Assembly: GCF_030499575.1 (NCBI RefSeq)
Contig: NZ_JASTLC010000001.1
Location: forward strand, 2,070,001 to 2,134,000
DNA from: Streptomyces sp. DG2A-72
GTDB lineage: Bacteria > Actinomycetota > Actinomycetes > Streptomycetales > Streptomycetaceae
DNA: 64,000 nucleotides
Direction of reading: 5' to 3'
Both the position numbers and the translations under genes were made by a program. The notes under the pieces were generated by a model. That model was not told where the DNA came from. It did not search any database and saw nothing but the letters and a program-made list of their open reading frames with translations. Of the stretch, positions 51,408-59,440 are shown piece after piece. Each line of letters begins with the position of its first letter. The first letter of the stretch is position 1.

Positions 51408-52937
51408 ATGACTCATCTGCGTTCCAGACGTCGGCTCGCTCTCGCCGTGCCCGTCGTCCTGTCGCTGACCGCCTCGCTCGGCTTCCTGCCCGCGGCCGCC
51501 TCGGCCGCCCCGCAGGCGGAGCCCGCAACGCAGTCCGCGGACGCACCCGTATTGGCGTACGTCGTCAACACGAAGACGGACCGTCGCACCGTCGCGGCCG
51601 TGCAGAAGGCGATCGCCGCGAAGGGCGGCACCGTCGTCGAGACGTACGCGAAGATCGGCGTGATCGTCGTGCACTCGGCGAACCCGGACTTCGGCGCGCA
51701 GATCCGCGCCGTGCGCGGGGTGCAGTCGGCGGGTGCCACGCGCACCGCCCCGCTGACCGCCGCCGGCACCACGGACGAGGGCGCCGCGCAGATCCTGACG
51801 AAGGAGCAGGCCGCGAAGGTCGCCCAGGCCTCCGCCGCCACGGGCGCGAGCGAGCCTCTCGAAGCCGACCAGTGGGACCTGCGGGCGATCGGCGCCGACA
51901 AGGCCGCGCAGATCAACCCGGGCAGCAGGAAGGTCACCGTCGCCGTCATCGACACCGGCGTCGACGACACCCACCCCGACATAGCCCCGAACTTCTCCCG
52001 CTCGCAGTCGGCGAGTTGTGTCGGCGGCAAGGCGGACACCAGCGAGGGCTCCTGGCGGCCGTACACCGCGGAGGACTACCACGGCACGCATGTGGCCGGT
52101 GAGATAGCCGCGGCCCGCAACGGCATCGGTGTCGCCGGTGTCGCGCCGGGCGTCAAGGTCGCCGGCATCCAGGTGACCGACCCCGTCAACGGCCTCTTCT
52201 ACCCGGAGAGCGTCGTGTGCGCGTTCGTGTTCGCCGCCGACCACGGCGTGGAGATCACGAACAACAGCTACTACGTGGACCCGTGGCTGTACAACTGCCT
52301 GGACGACCCCGACCAGAAGGCGATCGTCGACGCGGTCAACCGGGCCCAGCTGTACGCGCAGGGCAAGGGCACCCTCAACGTCGCCGCCGCGGGCAACTCC
52401 AACCACGACCTGGACGCGGACTCCCTCGTCGACGACTCCAGCCCCGACGACTCCACGCCGGTCGAGCGCACCATCGACCCGCACGAGTGCTTCGACGTGC
52501 CGACGATGCTGCCGGGTGTCGTCACGGTCAGCGCGGTCGGCGTGAACAACGTCAAGTCGTACTACTCCACCTACGGCAGGGGCGTCGTCGACGTCGCGGC
52601 GCCGGGCGGCGACCGGCTGTACCAGATTCCGGACACGCCGTCGAAGAACGGCCGCATCCTGTCCACGATGCCGAACAACTCGTACGGCTTCCTGCAGGGC
52701 ACCTCGATGGCCTCGCCGCATGCCGCGGGTGTCGCCGCGCTGCTGAAGTCGACGCACCCGAAGGCGACTCCGGCGCAGCTGCGGGCGCTGCTCAAGGCGC
52801 AGGCCGACAACCCTGGTTGCCCCGACTCGTACGACCAGGACGGGGACGGCACGCAGGACGCGGTGTGCGAGGGACCGAAGCGGGTCAACGGCTTCTACGG
52901 TTTCGGCATCGTCGACGCCCTGGACGCGGTCAAGTAG
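51408..52937 (+). CDS. Secreted S8 (subtilisin-like) serine protease, copy 1
   Basis: 509 residues. Signal peptide (RSRRRLALAVPVVLSLTASLGFLPAAASA, cut near residue 34), a propeptide with inhibitor-I9-like strands (LAYVVNTKTDRRTVAAVQKAIAAKGG), then the catalytic domain (from about 165): D in VAVIDTGVDDTHPD, H in HGTHVAGEIAA, oxyanion N in AAAGNSN and S in GTSMASPHAAG. Six cysteines shared with copy 2 suggest three disulfides, and DQDGDGTQD near the end looks Ca-binding. Probably extracellular. A second, related gene follows 87 bases downstream. Confidence 0.94.
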   Translation: MTHLRSRRRLALAVPVVLSLTASLGFLPAAASAAPQAEPATQSADAPVLAYVVNTKTDRRTVAAVQKAIAAKGGTVVETYAKIGVIVVHSANPDFGAQIRAVRGVQSAGATRTAPLTAAGTTDEGAAQILTKEQAAKVAQASAATGASEPLEADQWDLRAIGADKAAQINPGSRKVTVAVIDTGVDDTHPDIAPNFSRSQSASCVGGKADTSEGSWRPYTAEDYHGTHVAGEIAAARNGIGVAGVAPGVKVAGIQVTDPVNGLFYPESVVCAFVFAADHGVEITNNSYYVDPWLYNCLDDPDQKAIVDAVNRAQLYAQGKGTLNVAAAGNSNHDLDADSLVDDSSPDDSTPVERTIDPHECFDVPTMLPGVVTVSAVGVNNVKSYYSTYGRGVVDVAAPGGDRLYQIPDTPSKNGRILSTMPNNSYGFLQGTSMASPHAAGVAALLKSTHPKATPAQLRALLKAQADNPGCPDSYDQDGDGTQDAVCEGPKRVNGFYGFGIVDALDAVK

Positions 52938-52947
52938 TCCCAGCGCG

Positions 52948-52974
52948 CGGCGCGGCCCAAGGCAGGCCGCGCCG
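52948..52974 (+). terminator. Hairpin between the two S8 protease genes
   Basis: 10-bp stem CGGCGCGGCC (52948-52957) / GGCCGCGCCG (52965-52974), 7-base loop. Confidence 0.6.
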
Positions 52975-53024
52975 CCCGGACTTCCCGCACGGTCCGCCCG
53001 TATCACGAACGAACTGGAGAGCCC

Positions 53025-54542
53025 ATGACAGCGCCTCACCCGCGCTACCGCAGAGCCATGGCGATCCCGGTCGGGATGGCCATGGCGACGGCACTCGCCT
53101 TCCTGCCGAACGTCACCGCGTCCGCAGCCGACGCGCCCGTCTCGGCCGAGGCCGACGCCACCTCGCTCAGCTATGTCGTCAACGTCCGCCCCGGGCACGG
53201 GGTTCCCGGACAGGTGAAGAAGGCGATAGCCGAGGCCGGCGGCACGATCGTGACGTCGTACGACAAGATCGGGGTGATCGTCGTCCACTCGGCGAACCCC
53301 GACTTCGCCAAGATCCTGCGCACGGTGCGCGGGGTGGACTCGGCCGGCAACACCCGTAACGCGCCGCTGCCCGCGCAGTCGACGACCGACATCGGCACGC
53401 CGAAGGTGCTGAGCGCGGCGGAGGCCGGCGCCGCCGAGGCCGCGGAGGGGCAGGATCCGCTCGAGCCGCTGCAGTGGGACCTGCCCGCCATCAAGGCGGA
53501 CAAGGCGCACGAGAAGACGCTGGGCAGTTCCAAGGTGACCGTCGCCGTCATCGACACCGGCGTCGACGACACCCACCCCGACATCGCGCCGAACTTCGAC
53601 CGCGAGGCGTCCGTCAACTGCGTGACGGGCAAGCCCGACACGACCGACGGGGCATGGCGGCCGGGCGCGACGGAGAGCCCGCACGGCACACATGTCGCCG
53701 GTGAGATCGCGGCCGCCAAGAACGGCGTCGGCATGACGGGCGTGGCGCCCGGGGTGAAGGTGTCCGGCATCAAGGTGTCCACCACCGCCGGCTACTTCTA
53801 CACGGAGGCCGTGGTCTGCGGCTTCATGTGGGCCGCCACGCACGGCGTCGACGTGACCAACAACAGCTATTACACCGACCCCTGGTACTTCAACTGCAAG
53901 GACGACCCGGACCAGAAGGCGCTCGTGGACGCCGTCTCCCGGGCCTCGCAGTACGCGGAGCGCAAGGGCGCGGTCAACGTCGCGGCGGCCGGCAACGAGA
54001 ACTACGACTTCGCCGCCGACGAGATCACCGACCCCGTCTCCCCGAACGACGCCACGCCCACCGAGCGGGTCGTCGACCCGTCCGAGTGCCTCGACATCCC
54101 GACTCAGCTCCCGGGGGTCGTGACGGTCGCGGCTACCGGCGCGAAGGGCATCAAGTCGTCCTTCTCCAACCACGGTCTCGGCGTCGTCGACATCGCCGCC
54201 CCCGGTGGCGACTCGACCCGCTTCCAGACCCCGGCCCCGCCCGCCACCAGCGGCCTGATCCTGGGCACGCTGCCCGGCGGCAAGTGGGGTTACATGGCCG
54301 GTACGTCGATGGCGTCACCGCATGTCGCGGGCGTCGCCGCCCTCATCAAGTCGACGTATCCGTACGCCCCTCCGGCCCTGGTGAAGGCCCTCCTGTACGC
54401 CGAGGCCGACGCCACGCCGTGCACGGACCCGTACGACATCGACGGTGACGGCAAGGTCGACGCGGTGTGCGAGGGCACGAAGAACCGCAACGGCTTCTAT
54501 GGCTGGGGCACCGCGGACGCGCTGGACGCGGTGACGAAGTAG
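53025..54542 (+). CDS. Secreted S8 (subtilisin-like) serine protease, copy 2
   Basis: 505 residues with the same layout as copy 1: signal peptide to about residue 37, propeptide (YVVNVRPGHGVPGQVKKAIAEAGG), and catalytic D (VAVIDTGVDDTHPD), H (HGTHVAGEIAA), N (AAAGNEN) and S (GTSMASPHVAG). The six cysteines and the C-terminal Ca-type loop (DIDGDGKVDAVCEG) are conserved; surface loops and the C-terminal helix diverge. A tandem gene duplication. Confidence 0.94.
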   Translation: MTAPHPRYRRAMAIPVGMAMATALAFLPNVTASAADAPVSAEADATSLSYVVNVRPGHGVPGQVKKAIAEAGGTIVTSYDKIGVIVVHSANPDFAKILRTVRGVDSAGNTRNAPLPAQSTTDIGTPKVLSAAEAGAAEAAEGQDPLEPLQWDLPAIKADKAHEKTLGSSKVTVAVIDTGVDDTHPDIAPNFDREASVNCVTGKPDTTDGAWRPGATESPHGTHVAGEIAAAKNGVGMTGVAPGVKVSGIKVSTTAGYFYTEAVVCGFMWAATHGVDVTNNSYYTDPWYFNCKDDPDQKALVDAVSRASQYAERKGAVNVAAAGNENYDFAADEITDPVSPNDATPTERVVDPSECLDIPTQLPGVVTVAATGAKGIKSSFSNHGLGVVDIAAPGGDSTRFQTPAPPATSGLILGTLPGGKWGYMAGTSMASPHVAGVAALIKSTYPYAPPALVKALLYAEADATPCTDPYDIDGDGKVDAVCEGTKNRNGFYGWGTADALDAVTK

Positions 54543-54552
54543 TACGGCCTGT

Positions 54553-54581
54553 GGGGCCGGGCGGTGCTTCCGTCCGGCCCC
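54553..54581 (+). terminator. Terminator after the second S8 protease
   Basis: GGGGCCGGGCGG (54553-54564) pairs with CCGTCCGGCCCC (54570-54581), one wobble, 5-base loop. Confidence 0.65.
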
Positions 54582-54623
54582 CGCTGTCCGTGTTGATCGG
54601 GTCAACGCCGCATAGTGCTGCGC

Positions 54624-56000
54624 ATGACCGACATCGAGGACATCGAGTACGTCTGGTCCGCGCTGGGCGGCGATCCCGCCCTGGTCCCGCGGATCTCGGT
54701 GACCGCCCGCAAGGGTGCGCTCGAAGCACGGCTTCCGGTACGGGAGCTGGCGCGGGCGTGCGTGGGCGCGTGTGCGCTGGCCGCCGCCGAGCTGGGGGCG
54801 CGGCGGGGCGGGCTGCGCGAAGTGCCCCGGGTGCGGGTGGACGACGGGGCCGTGGCGACGGCGTTCGTCAGTGAGCGGCATCTGCTCGTCGGCGGGCGGG
54901 CGCCGGTCACCTTCGCTCCGTTGTCGCGGCTTTGGCGAACGGCGGACGGGTGGGTGCGGACGCATGCGAACTATCCGCATCACCGGGCGCGATTGCTCGC
55001 CGCGCTGGGACTGTCCGACGACCGCGTGTCCGTCGTCGAGTCGGTGCTCGCCGAGCGCTCCGCCCTGGAGGTCGAGGAGTCGTTGTACGCCGCCGGCGGC
55101 CTGGCGGTCGCGCTGCGCACGCCCGAGGAATGGGCCGGACATCCGCAGGGCGTCGCGATCGCCGCGCGACCGCTGGTCGAGCGCGGGCGGCTGGACGCCA
55201 CGCACGCGCGCGTGCTCGCGCCGGTCGACGGCGATCCCCTGCTGCCCGCCGCCGGGCTGCGGGTGCTGGATCTGACCCGGGTGATCGCCGGGCCCGTCGC
55301 CACCCGCACCCTCGCCCTGCTGGGCGCCGACGTGCTGCGCGTGGACGCGCCTCAGCTGCCCGAACTGCCCGACCAGCACGCCAACACGGGCTTCGGGAAA
55401 CGGTCCACGAAGCTGGACCTGAGGGCCGACCGGCGTGCCTTCGAGGAGCTGCTCGCGACGGCGGACGTGGTCGTCACGGGGTACCGGCCGGGCGCCCTGG
55501 ACCGGTTCGGCCTGTCGCCGGAGGCGCTGGCCGAGCGCAGGCCCGGGGTGGTCGTGGCGCAGCTTTCGGCGTGGGGCGCGTACGGGCCGTGGCGGGAGCG
55601 GCGTGGGTTCGACAGCCTGGTGCAGGTCGCGACCGGCATCGCCGCCGTCGAAGGCTCGCCGGAGCGGCCCGGCGCGCTGCCCGCGCAGGCGCTGGACCAC
55701 GGCACGGGCTATCTGCTGGCGGCGGGGGTGCTGCGCGCGCTGACCGAGCAGTCGTACGAGGGTGGCAGCAGGTTCGTACGGCTGGCGCTGGCGCGGACGG
55801 CGGCGTGGCTGATGAGCGGGGTCGGCGGCGCTGACGCGGGGGACGACGTGCACGAGGGGCCGGACGAGTGGCTGGCCGAGACCGGCAGTGCGCTCGGGCG
55901 GCTGCGGTACGCGCTGCCGCCGGTGTCCTTCGCGGGCGGTCCGGGCGACTGGGAGCGGGCGCCGGGGGTCTGGGGGTCCGATCCGGCGCGGTGGGTCTGA
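54624..56000 (+). CDS. CaiB/BaiF-family (class III) CoA transferase
   Basis: 458 residues, ATG 54624 (GTG 54615 adds 3). The C-terminal two-thirds reads as the class III fold: GLRVLDLTRVIAGPVATRTLALLGADVLRVDAPQLPEL, NTGFGKRSTKLDLRADR, RRPGVVVAQLSAWGAYG and GYLLAAGVLRAL. The first 200 residues are a second, partly divergent half (KGALEARLPVRELARACVGACALAAAELGAR). It moves CoA between carboxylates; substrates unknown. No ribosome site is visible, and CATAGT lies seven bases upstream. The stop lies inside a 26-bp duplicated segment. Confidence 0.86.
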   Translation: MTDIEDIEYVWSALGGDPALVPRISVTARKGALEARLPVRELARACVGACALAAAELGARRGGLREVPRVRVDDGAVATAFVSERHLLVGGRAPVTFAPLSRLWRTADGWVRTHANYPHHRARLLAALGLSDDRVSVVESVLAERSALEVEESLYAAGGLAVALRTPEEWAGHPQGVAIAARPLVERGRLDATHARVLAPVDGDPLLPAAGLRVLDLTRVIAGPVATRTLALLGADVLRVDAPQLPELPDQHANTGFGKRSTKLDLRADRRAFEELLATADVVVTGYRPGALDRFGLSPEALAERRPGVVVAQLSAWGAYGPWRERRGFDSLVQVATGIAAVEGSPERPGALPAQALDHGTGYLLAAGVLRALTEQSYEGGSRFVRLALARTAAWLMSGVGGADAGDDVHEGPDEWLAETGSALGRLRYALPPVSFAGGPGDWERAPGVWGSDPARWV

Positions 56001-56042
56001 GGGGCACGACCCGGTTGCGGTGGGTCTGAGGGGCACGACCCG
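55988..56042. repeat. 26-bp direct repeat, period 29, containing small hairpins
   Basis: GCGGTGGGTCTGAGGGGCACGACCCG... occurs at 55988-56013 and 56017-56042. Each copy has GGGTC/GACCC arms; the first copy contains the CoA transferase stop codon (55998-56000), so this may be a duplicated terminator. Confidence 0.85.
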
Positions 56043-56143
56043 CCTGAGTGCCGGTGCGCCCGAAAACGTACCCATGAGTGGAATGCCGTATTGCCGGTTG
56101 CACGGTGCTTGCCCGTTCTGCGGCGGTTGGTGACTATCTTGGG

Positions 56144-57142
56144 GTGACCTTGACAGGACCCACCTCCGGGGTGGCCGATGAGGGAGCCGTACGGCGCCCC
56201 GGTGCCGGCCGGGCCGTCGCCGTTCTCGTTCTCGGGGCGCTGGCGGCGCTGATCCCGCTGCTCGGTCCGTCCGCCGCGCTGCGCGAGACAGGGGAGGCAG
56301 CCGCGCCCGGCACGGGTGGCATCGCCCTGCTGCGGGCGGCGCTGTTCGCGGCGCTGTGCGTCCCGGTGGGCGAGCTGTTCGTGAACCGGCTGGCCCGGGC
56401 CGTGCCCGGCGATCCCGCGGAGGCGCCGCGCAGTTGTGCGCCCTACGCGGCCGGCGTGGGTTTCGTCGCCGCGCTGGGGCTCGCCTCGGTCGTGGCCACC
56501 GGCAATCTGGTGCCGAGCAGCCTCGACGAGATCGACGTCGGCGGCCTGTACGCCTCGCGAGACGGCAAGCTGGCGCTGGTGGAGGTCAACGCGTTCCTCG
56601 CGGCGGGCCTCTGCGCGCTCTCGCGGCGACCGGCGACCGTTGTGTGGCCGTTGGCCGCGGTGGTCGTGGCGGAGGCGCTGCGCGCGCATCCCACGACCGA
56701 GCACGACCCGCTGATCGGCTCCGGGCTGACGCTCGTTCATCTGGCCTGCGCGGCACTGTGGGCGGGCGGGCTGCTGCACGTGCTGCGCAGGCTGCGCCGC
56801 GACACGCCGACGGGAGCGGCGTTGCTGGGGCTCTACGCGCGCGTGGCCGCCGTTCTGCTCGCCGCCATCACCGCGACCGGGGTGTGGAGTTCGCTGCGGC
56901 GTATGCCGCCGGACACCGCCCTTGAGCAGTTGACGACGACGGCGTACGGACGCGTCCTGCTCGCCAAGGTGCTCCTCGTGGCCGCGGTCGCCGTGCTCGC
57001 CCTGTGGGCCCGTATCCGGCTGCGCAGTGCGGCGGATCCGCTGACCGCCTGCTCCCCCGCGCGGGCGGAGGTCGTGGTGCTGGGGCTGGTGGTCGCGGTG
57101 TCGGGGCTGCTGACGGCGCTGCCGGTGCCGATCAGATGGTGA
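56144..57142 (+). CDS. CopD-family (copper resistance D) membrane protein
   Basis: About 332 residues from GTG 56144; earlier in-frame starts give a Cys-rich extension without a site. Eight or so hydrophobic segments are spread over 25-330, with HLACAALWAGGLLHVLRRL and TTAYGRVLLAKVLLVAAVAVLALW typical of CopD. The family takes part in copper handling across the membrane. TATCTT four bases upstream of GTG suggests a leaderless or nearly leaderless transcript. No CopC gene is attached. Confidence 0.83.
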   Translation: MTLTGPTSGVADEGAVRRPGAGRAVAVLVLGALAALIPLLGPSAALRETGEAAAPGTGGIALLRAALFAALCVPVGELFVNRLARAVPGDPAEAPRSCAPYAAGVGFVAALGLASVVATGNLVPSSLDEIDVGGLYASRDGKLALVEVNAFLAAGLCALSRRPATVVWPLAAVVVAEALRAHPTTEHDPLIGSGLTLVHLACAALWAGGLLHVLRRLRRDTPTGAALLGLYARVAAVLLAAITATGVWSSLRRMPPDTALEQLTTTAYGRVLLAKVLLVAAVAVLALWARIRLRSAADPLTACSPARAEVVVLGLVVAVSGLLTALPVPIRW

Positions 57143-57153
57143 GCCTGAGTTGA

Positions 57154-57185
57154 TGCCTCAGCCGGTGCCTCAGCCGGTGCCTCAG
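57154..57185. repeat. 12-bp tandem repeat, 2.7 copies
   Basis: TGCCTCAGCCGG at 57154-57165 and 57166-57177, then TGCCTCAG at 57178-57185; the third copy includes the stop codon (57182-57184) of the minus-strand lysoplasmalogenase gene. Confidence 0.9.
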
Positions 57186-57850
57186 TTGGCGAGGAGCGCC
57201 TTGGGTGCCGGTGGCGCTTGGACGGCCACCGGTGTTCCTCCGACCAGCAGGAGCTGGGCGGCCACGTAGGTCAGCATGATCCAGAAGTCGGGTCGCGGCA
57301 GCTGCGGCCACTCCGCGACGCCGGTCGCGATGAGCGTGTCGGAGAGCATGAAGAGGGCGCCGCCGAGCCCGGCGAGGGGTGCGAACCGGGTGACGGCTCC
57401 GTATGCCATGGCCGTGAGCAGGGCGCTGTAGCCGGCGACGGGGACGCGGAGGTCGGCGGGGAGGTCGGGCCACAGGAGGGCGACGGTGGTGACGAGGGCG
57501 GTGTCGTAGGCGATCGCCAGAAGTGCGGCACGCGCGCGTGGGGCGGCGTTTCCGGTGCCGTACCTCTTGAAGAGCATGAGGTAGCAGACGTGTCCGGCCG
57601 CGAAGGAGGCCATCCCGGCGAGGAAGGCGGGCTCGGCGTCGGACAGCAGCAGGACATCGCCGCCCCAGCCGAAGAGGAGCGCGGCGAGGAGGAGGCGGGG
57701 AGCGCCGCGGACGTATGCGTAGCCGGCGAGGAGAGGCATCAGGAGCGGCTTGGCGACGACGTGCCCGGTGTCGGAGCCGACGGCGAGGAAGGCCAGGTTG
57801 GCGACGGCGGCCAGGGCGAAGGCGCCCAGCAGAACGCGGGACGGTCTCAC
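57182..57850 (-). CDS. YhhN-family protein (lysoplasmalogenase-like)
   Basis: 222 residues, GTG 57850 overlapping the preceding stop by four bases (GTGA). Eight membrane helices with the family pattern KPLLMPLLAGYAYVRG, LLFGWGGDVLLLSD and SFAAGHVCYLMLF, where the aspartate of GGDVLLL and the neighbouring residues form the predicted hydrolase site. Members cleave the vinyl-ether bond of lysoplasmalogens. It is coupled to the altered sterol desaturase gene. Confidence 0.87.
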   Translation of the reverse strand: MRPSRVLLGAFALAAVANLAFLAVGSDTGHVVAKPLLMPLLAGYAYVRGAPRLLLAALLFGWGGDVLLLSDAEPAFLAGMASFAAGHVCYLMLFKRYGTGNAAPRARAALLAIAYDTALVTTVALLWPDLPADLRVPVAGYSALLTAMAYGAVTRFAPLAGLGGALFMLSDTLIATGVAEWPQLPRPDFWIMLTYVAAQLLLVGGTPVAVQAPPAPKALLAN

Positions 57851-58473
57851 GCGGCCGTCGTCTCCTCGACGGGCGCCGCAGCGGGCGGAGCCGGCTGCCA
57901 GCCCGGCCCTCGGAACACCCGCCCGGCACGCTCGCGCCAACTGCCCGCCGCCTTCAGGTCCTTGGCGATGGCGACGTATTCGTGCGTGGCGGCCTTGAGC
58001 GTGTTGTACGTGTGGATGTTCTTGGTCAGCCTGTACACCGGCCGCTCGGTCTCGGCGACGAAGGAGCCGAAGAGGCGGTCCCAGACGATGAGGATGCCGC
58101 CGAAGTTGCGGTCCGGATAGCCGCCTTGTGCGGCGCCCCCGGCGCAGAACTGTTGGAGTTTTCTCCCGCACCTGACGGGAGACTCTCCCCTGAATCGCTC
58201 CGGGGAGTTTGACGGGGCGTACCCGTCCGGGAGCACGGGCGCGCGGAGTGGCGTGAGTTCGTGGATCGCCGTGTAGATGGCGACGATGGGGATCTTCCAG
58301 AGCAGGTCGAAGACGAGACTGCCGAGGCCCATGGTGACGCTCGTCGCGGCGTCCTTCGCCTCGTACCCCGCCGCGTCGTCGTCCGGATGGACACGGACGC
58401 CGATCATCTCGATCACGGTGAGCAGCACGAAGGCGGGTGTCGACCACAGCACGACATCGGGCAGGTTCGGCAT
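57847..58473 (-). CDS. Sterol-desaturase-like protein with the histidine-box core replaced
   Basis: A 208-residue open frame. Residues 1-81 (LWSTPAFVLLTVIEMI, DAATSVTMGLGSLVFDLLWKIPIVAIY, HELTPLRAPVL) and 116-208 (QGGYPDRNFGGILIVWDRLFGSFVAETERPVYRLTKNIHTYN) match the two ends of actinobacterial sterol desaturase/fatty-acid hydroxylases of about 300 residues. The middle, which carries the three His boxes (HxxHH types) and two helices, is missing; about 33 unrelated residues (DGYAPSNSPERFRGESPVRC...) take its place. The frame is intact but the enzyme cannot bind its di-iron centre, so it is probably inactive. It is coupled to lysoplasmalogenase. Confidence 0.75.
   Translation of the reverse strand: MPNLPDVVLWSTPAFVLLTVIEMIGVRVHPDDDAAGYEAKDAATSVTMGLGSLVFDLLWKIPIVAIYTAIHELTPLRAPVLPDGYAPSNSPERFRGESPVRCGRKLQQFCAGGAAQGGYPDRNFGGILIVWDRLFGSFVAETERPVYRLTKNIHTYNTLKAATHEYVAIAKDLKAAGSWRERAGRVFRGPGWQPAPPAAAPVEETTAA
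58162..58207. repeat. Palindromic foreign-looking segment inside the sterol desaturase gene
   Basis: Two adjacent inverted repeats: TCTCCCG (58162-58168) / CGGGAGA (58176-58182) and CTCCCC (58185-58190) / GGGGAG (58202-58207). They lie exactly where the family's catalytic core should be. Confidence 0.7.
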
Positions 58474-58582
58474 GAGGGCACCGTAGAACCGCTGGTCGTC
58501 CGGGGCCAGACGTTGTTACCCACAAGTATTACCGGGGGTACGCGCTTTCCTCTTGGCGATCTCCGCCAAGTCGGGCGACCCG

Positions 58583-59293
58583 TCACACCCCGGCCGCCCC
58601 CAACAATGACCCGGCTCCGTAGGTGACCCCCATCGCCAGCACCCCGCCCCCCACGTTCCGCAGCACCGCGCGCCCGGGCTCCGCCCCGCCCAGCCGCGCA
58701 CTGCTCCATCCCGTGACGACGAGCGCGACCACCACCGACACCACGGTGACCGCAAGCCGCCAGTCCGCCCCGGGCAGCACGATCGCCAGCAGCGGAAGCA
58801 AGGCGCCCACCGTGAAGGCCACAAAGCTCGCCCCGGCCGCGTGCCACGGGTTCGTCAGCGCTTCGGGATCGATGCCGAGCTCCACGCGCGCGTGCGCCTT
58901 GAGCGCATCACGCTCCGTCAGCTGGAGGGCGGCCTCCCTGGCCACGTCCCGCGTCAGCCCGCGCTCCTCGAGAAGCTCCGTCAGCTCCTCGAGTTCCTCC
59001 TCCGGTCGCTCGTGCAGTTCCCGCTTCTCGACGTCCAGTGCGGCCTTCTCCGAGTCCCGCTGGGTGGACACGGACACATACTCCCCCGCGGCCATCGACA
59101 TGGAGCCGGCGAGCAGGCCCGCGAGCCCCGCCGTCAGCAGGGCCGAGCGGTCGTCGGTGGCGCCGGCCACGCCGACGACCAGACCGGCGGTGGACACGAT
59201 GCCGTCGTTGGCCCCGAGGACCGCCGCCCGCAGCCAGTTGAGCCGTGTCCCGAGGGCGCCGCCGTGGGCCTCGTCGTGCGTTGGTTCCGTCAC
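58583..59293 (-). CDS. VIT1/CCC1-family Fe/Mn transporter
   Basis: 236 residues, GTG 59293 (TEPTHDEAHGG). Signature first helix LNWLRAAVLGANDGIVSTAGLVVGVAGA, AGLLAGSMSMAAGEYVSVSTQRDSE (conserved metal path), an amphipathic cytosolic loop rich in Glu (ELHERPEEELEELTELLEERG) that binds metal, and three C-terminal helices. The family moves Fe2+/Mn2+ out of the cytosol. The ribosome site is weak. Confidence 0.9.
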   Translation of the reverse strand: MTEPTHDEAHGGALGTRLNWLRAAVLGANDGIVSTAGLVVGVAGATDDRSALLTAGLAGLLAGSMSMAAGEYVSVSTQRDSEKAALDVEKRELHERPEEELEELTELLEERGLTRDVAREAALQLTERDALKAHARVELGIDPEALTNPWHAAGASFVAFTVGALLPLLAIVLPGADWRLAVTVVSVVVALVVTGWSSARLGGAEPGRAVLRNVGGGVLAMGVTYGAGSLLGAAGV

Positions 59294-59440
59294 ACAGGGG
59301 AGGATCGCACCCGGGATGCCGCAGGGGTCGTACCGACGCCCCTGACGCCCCACACGGACATTCGCCCCGCTCGAACACCAGGCCGTGAGACGGCACCTGA
59401 CGGGCCGGACTGTCGGACCCGGCCCGTATCCTCGGTGACC

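Noticed and set aside
51252..54173. Very long minus-strand open frame opposite the S8 proteases
   Set aside because: It is the complement of two clear proteases with signal peptides and catalytic triads; composition is low-complexity Arg/Val/Gly as expected for antisense frames in GC-rich DNA.
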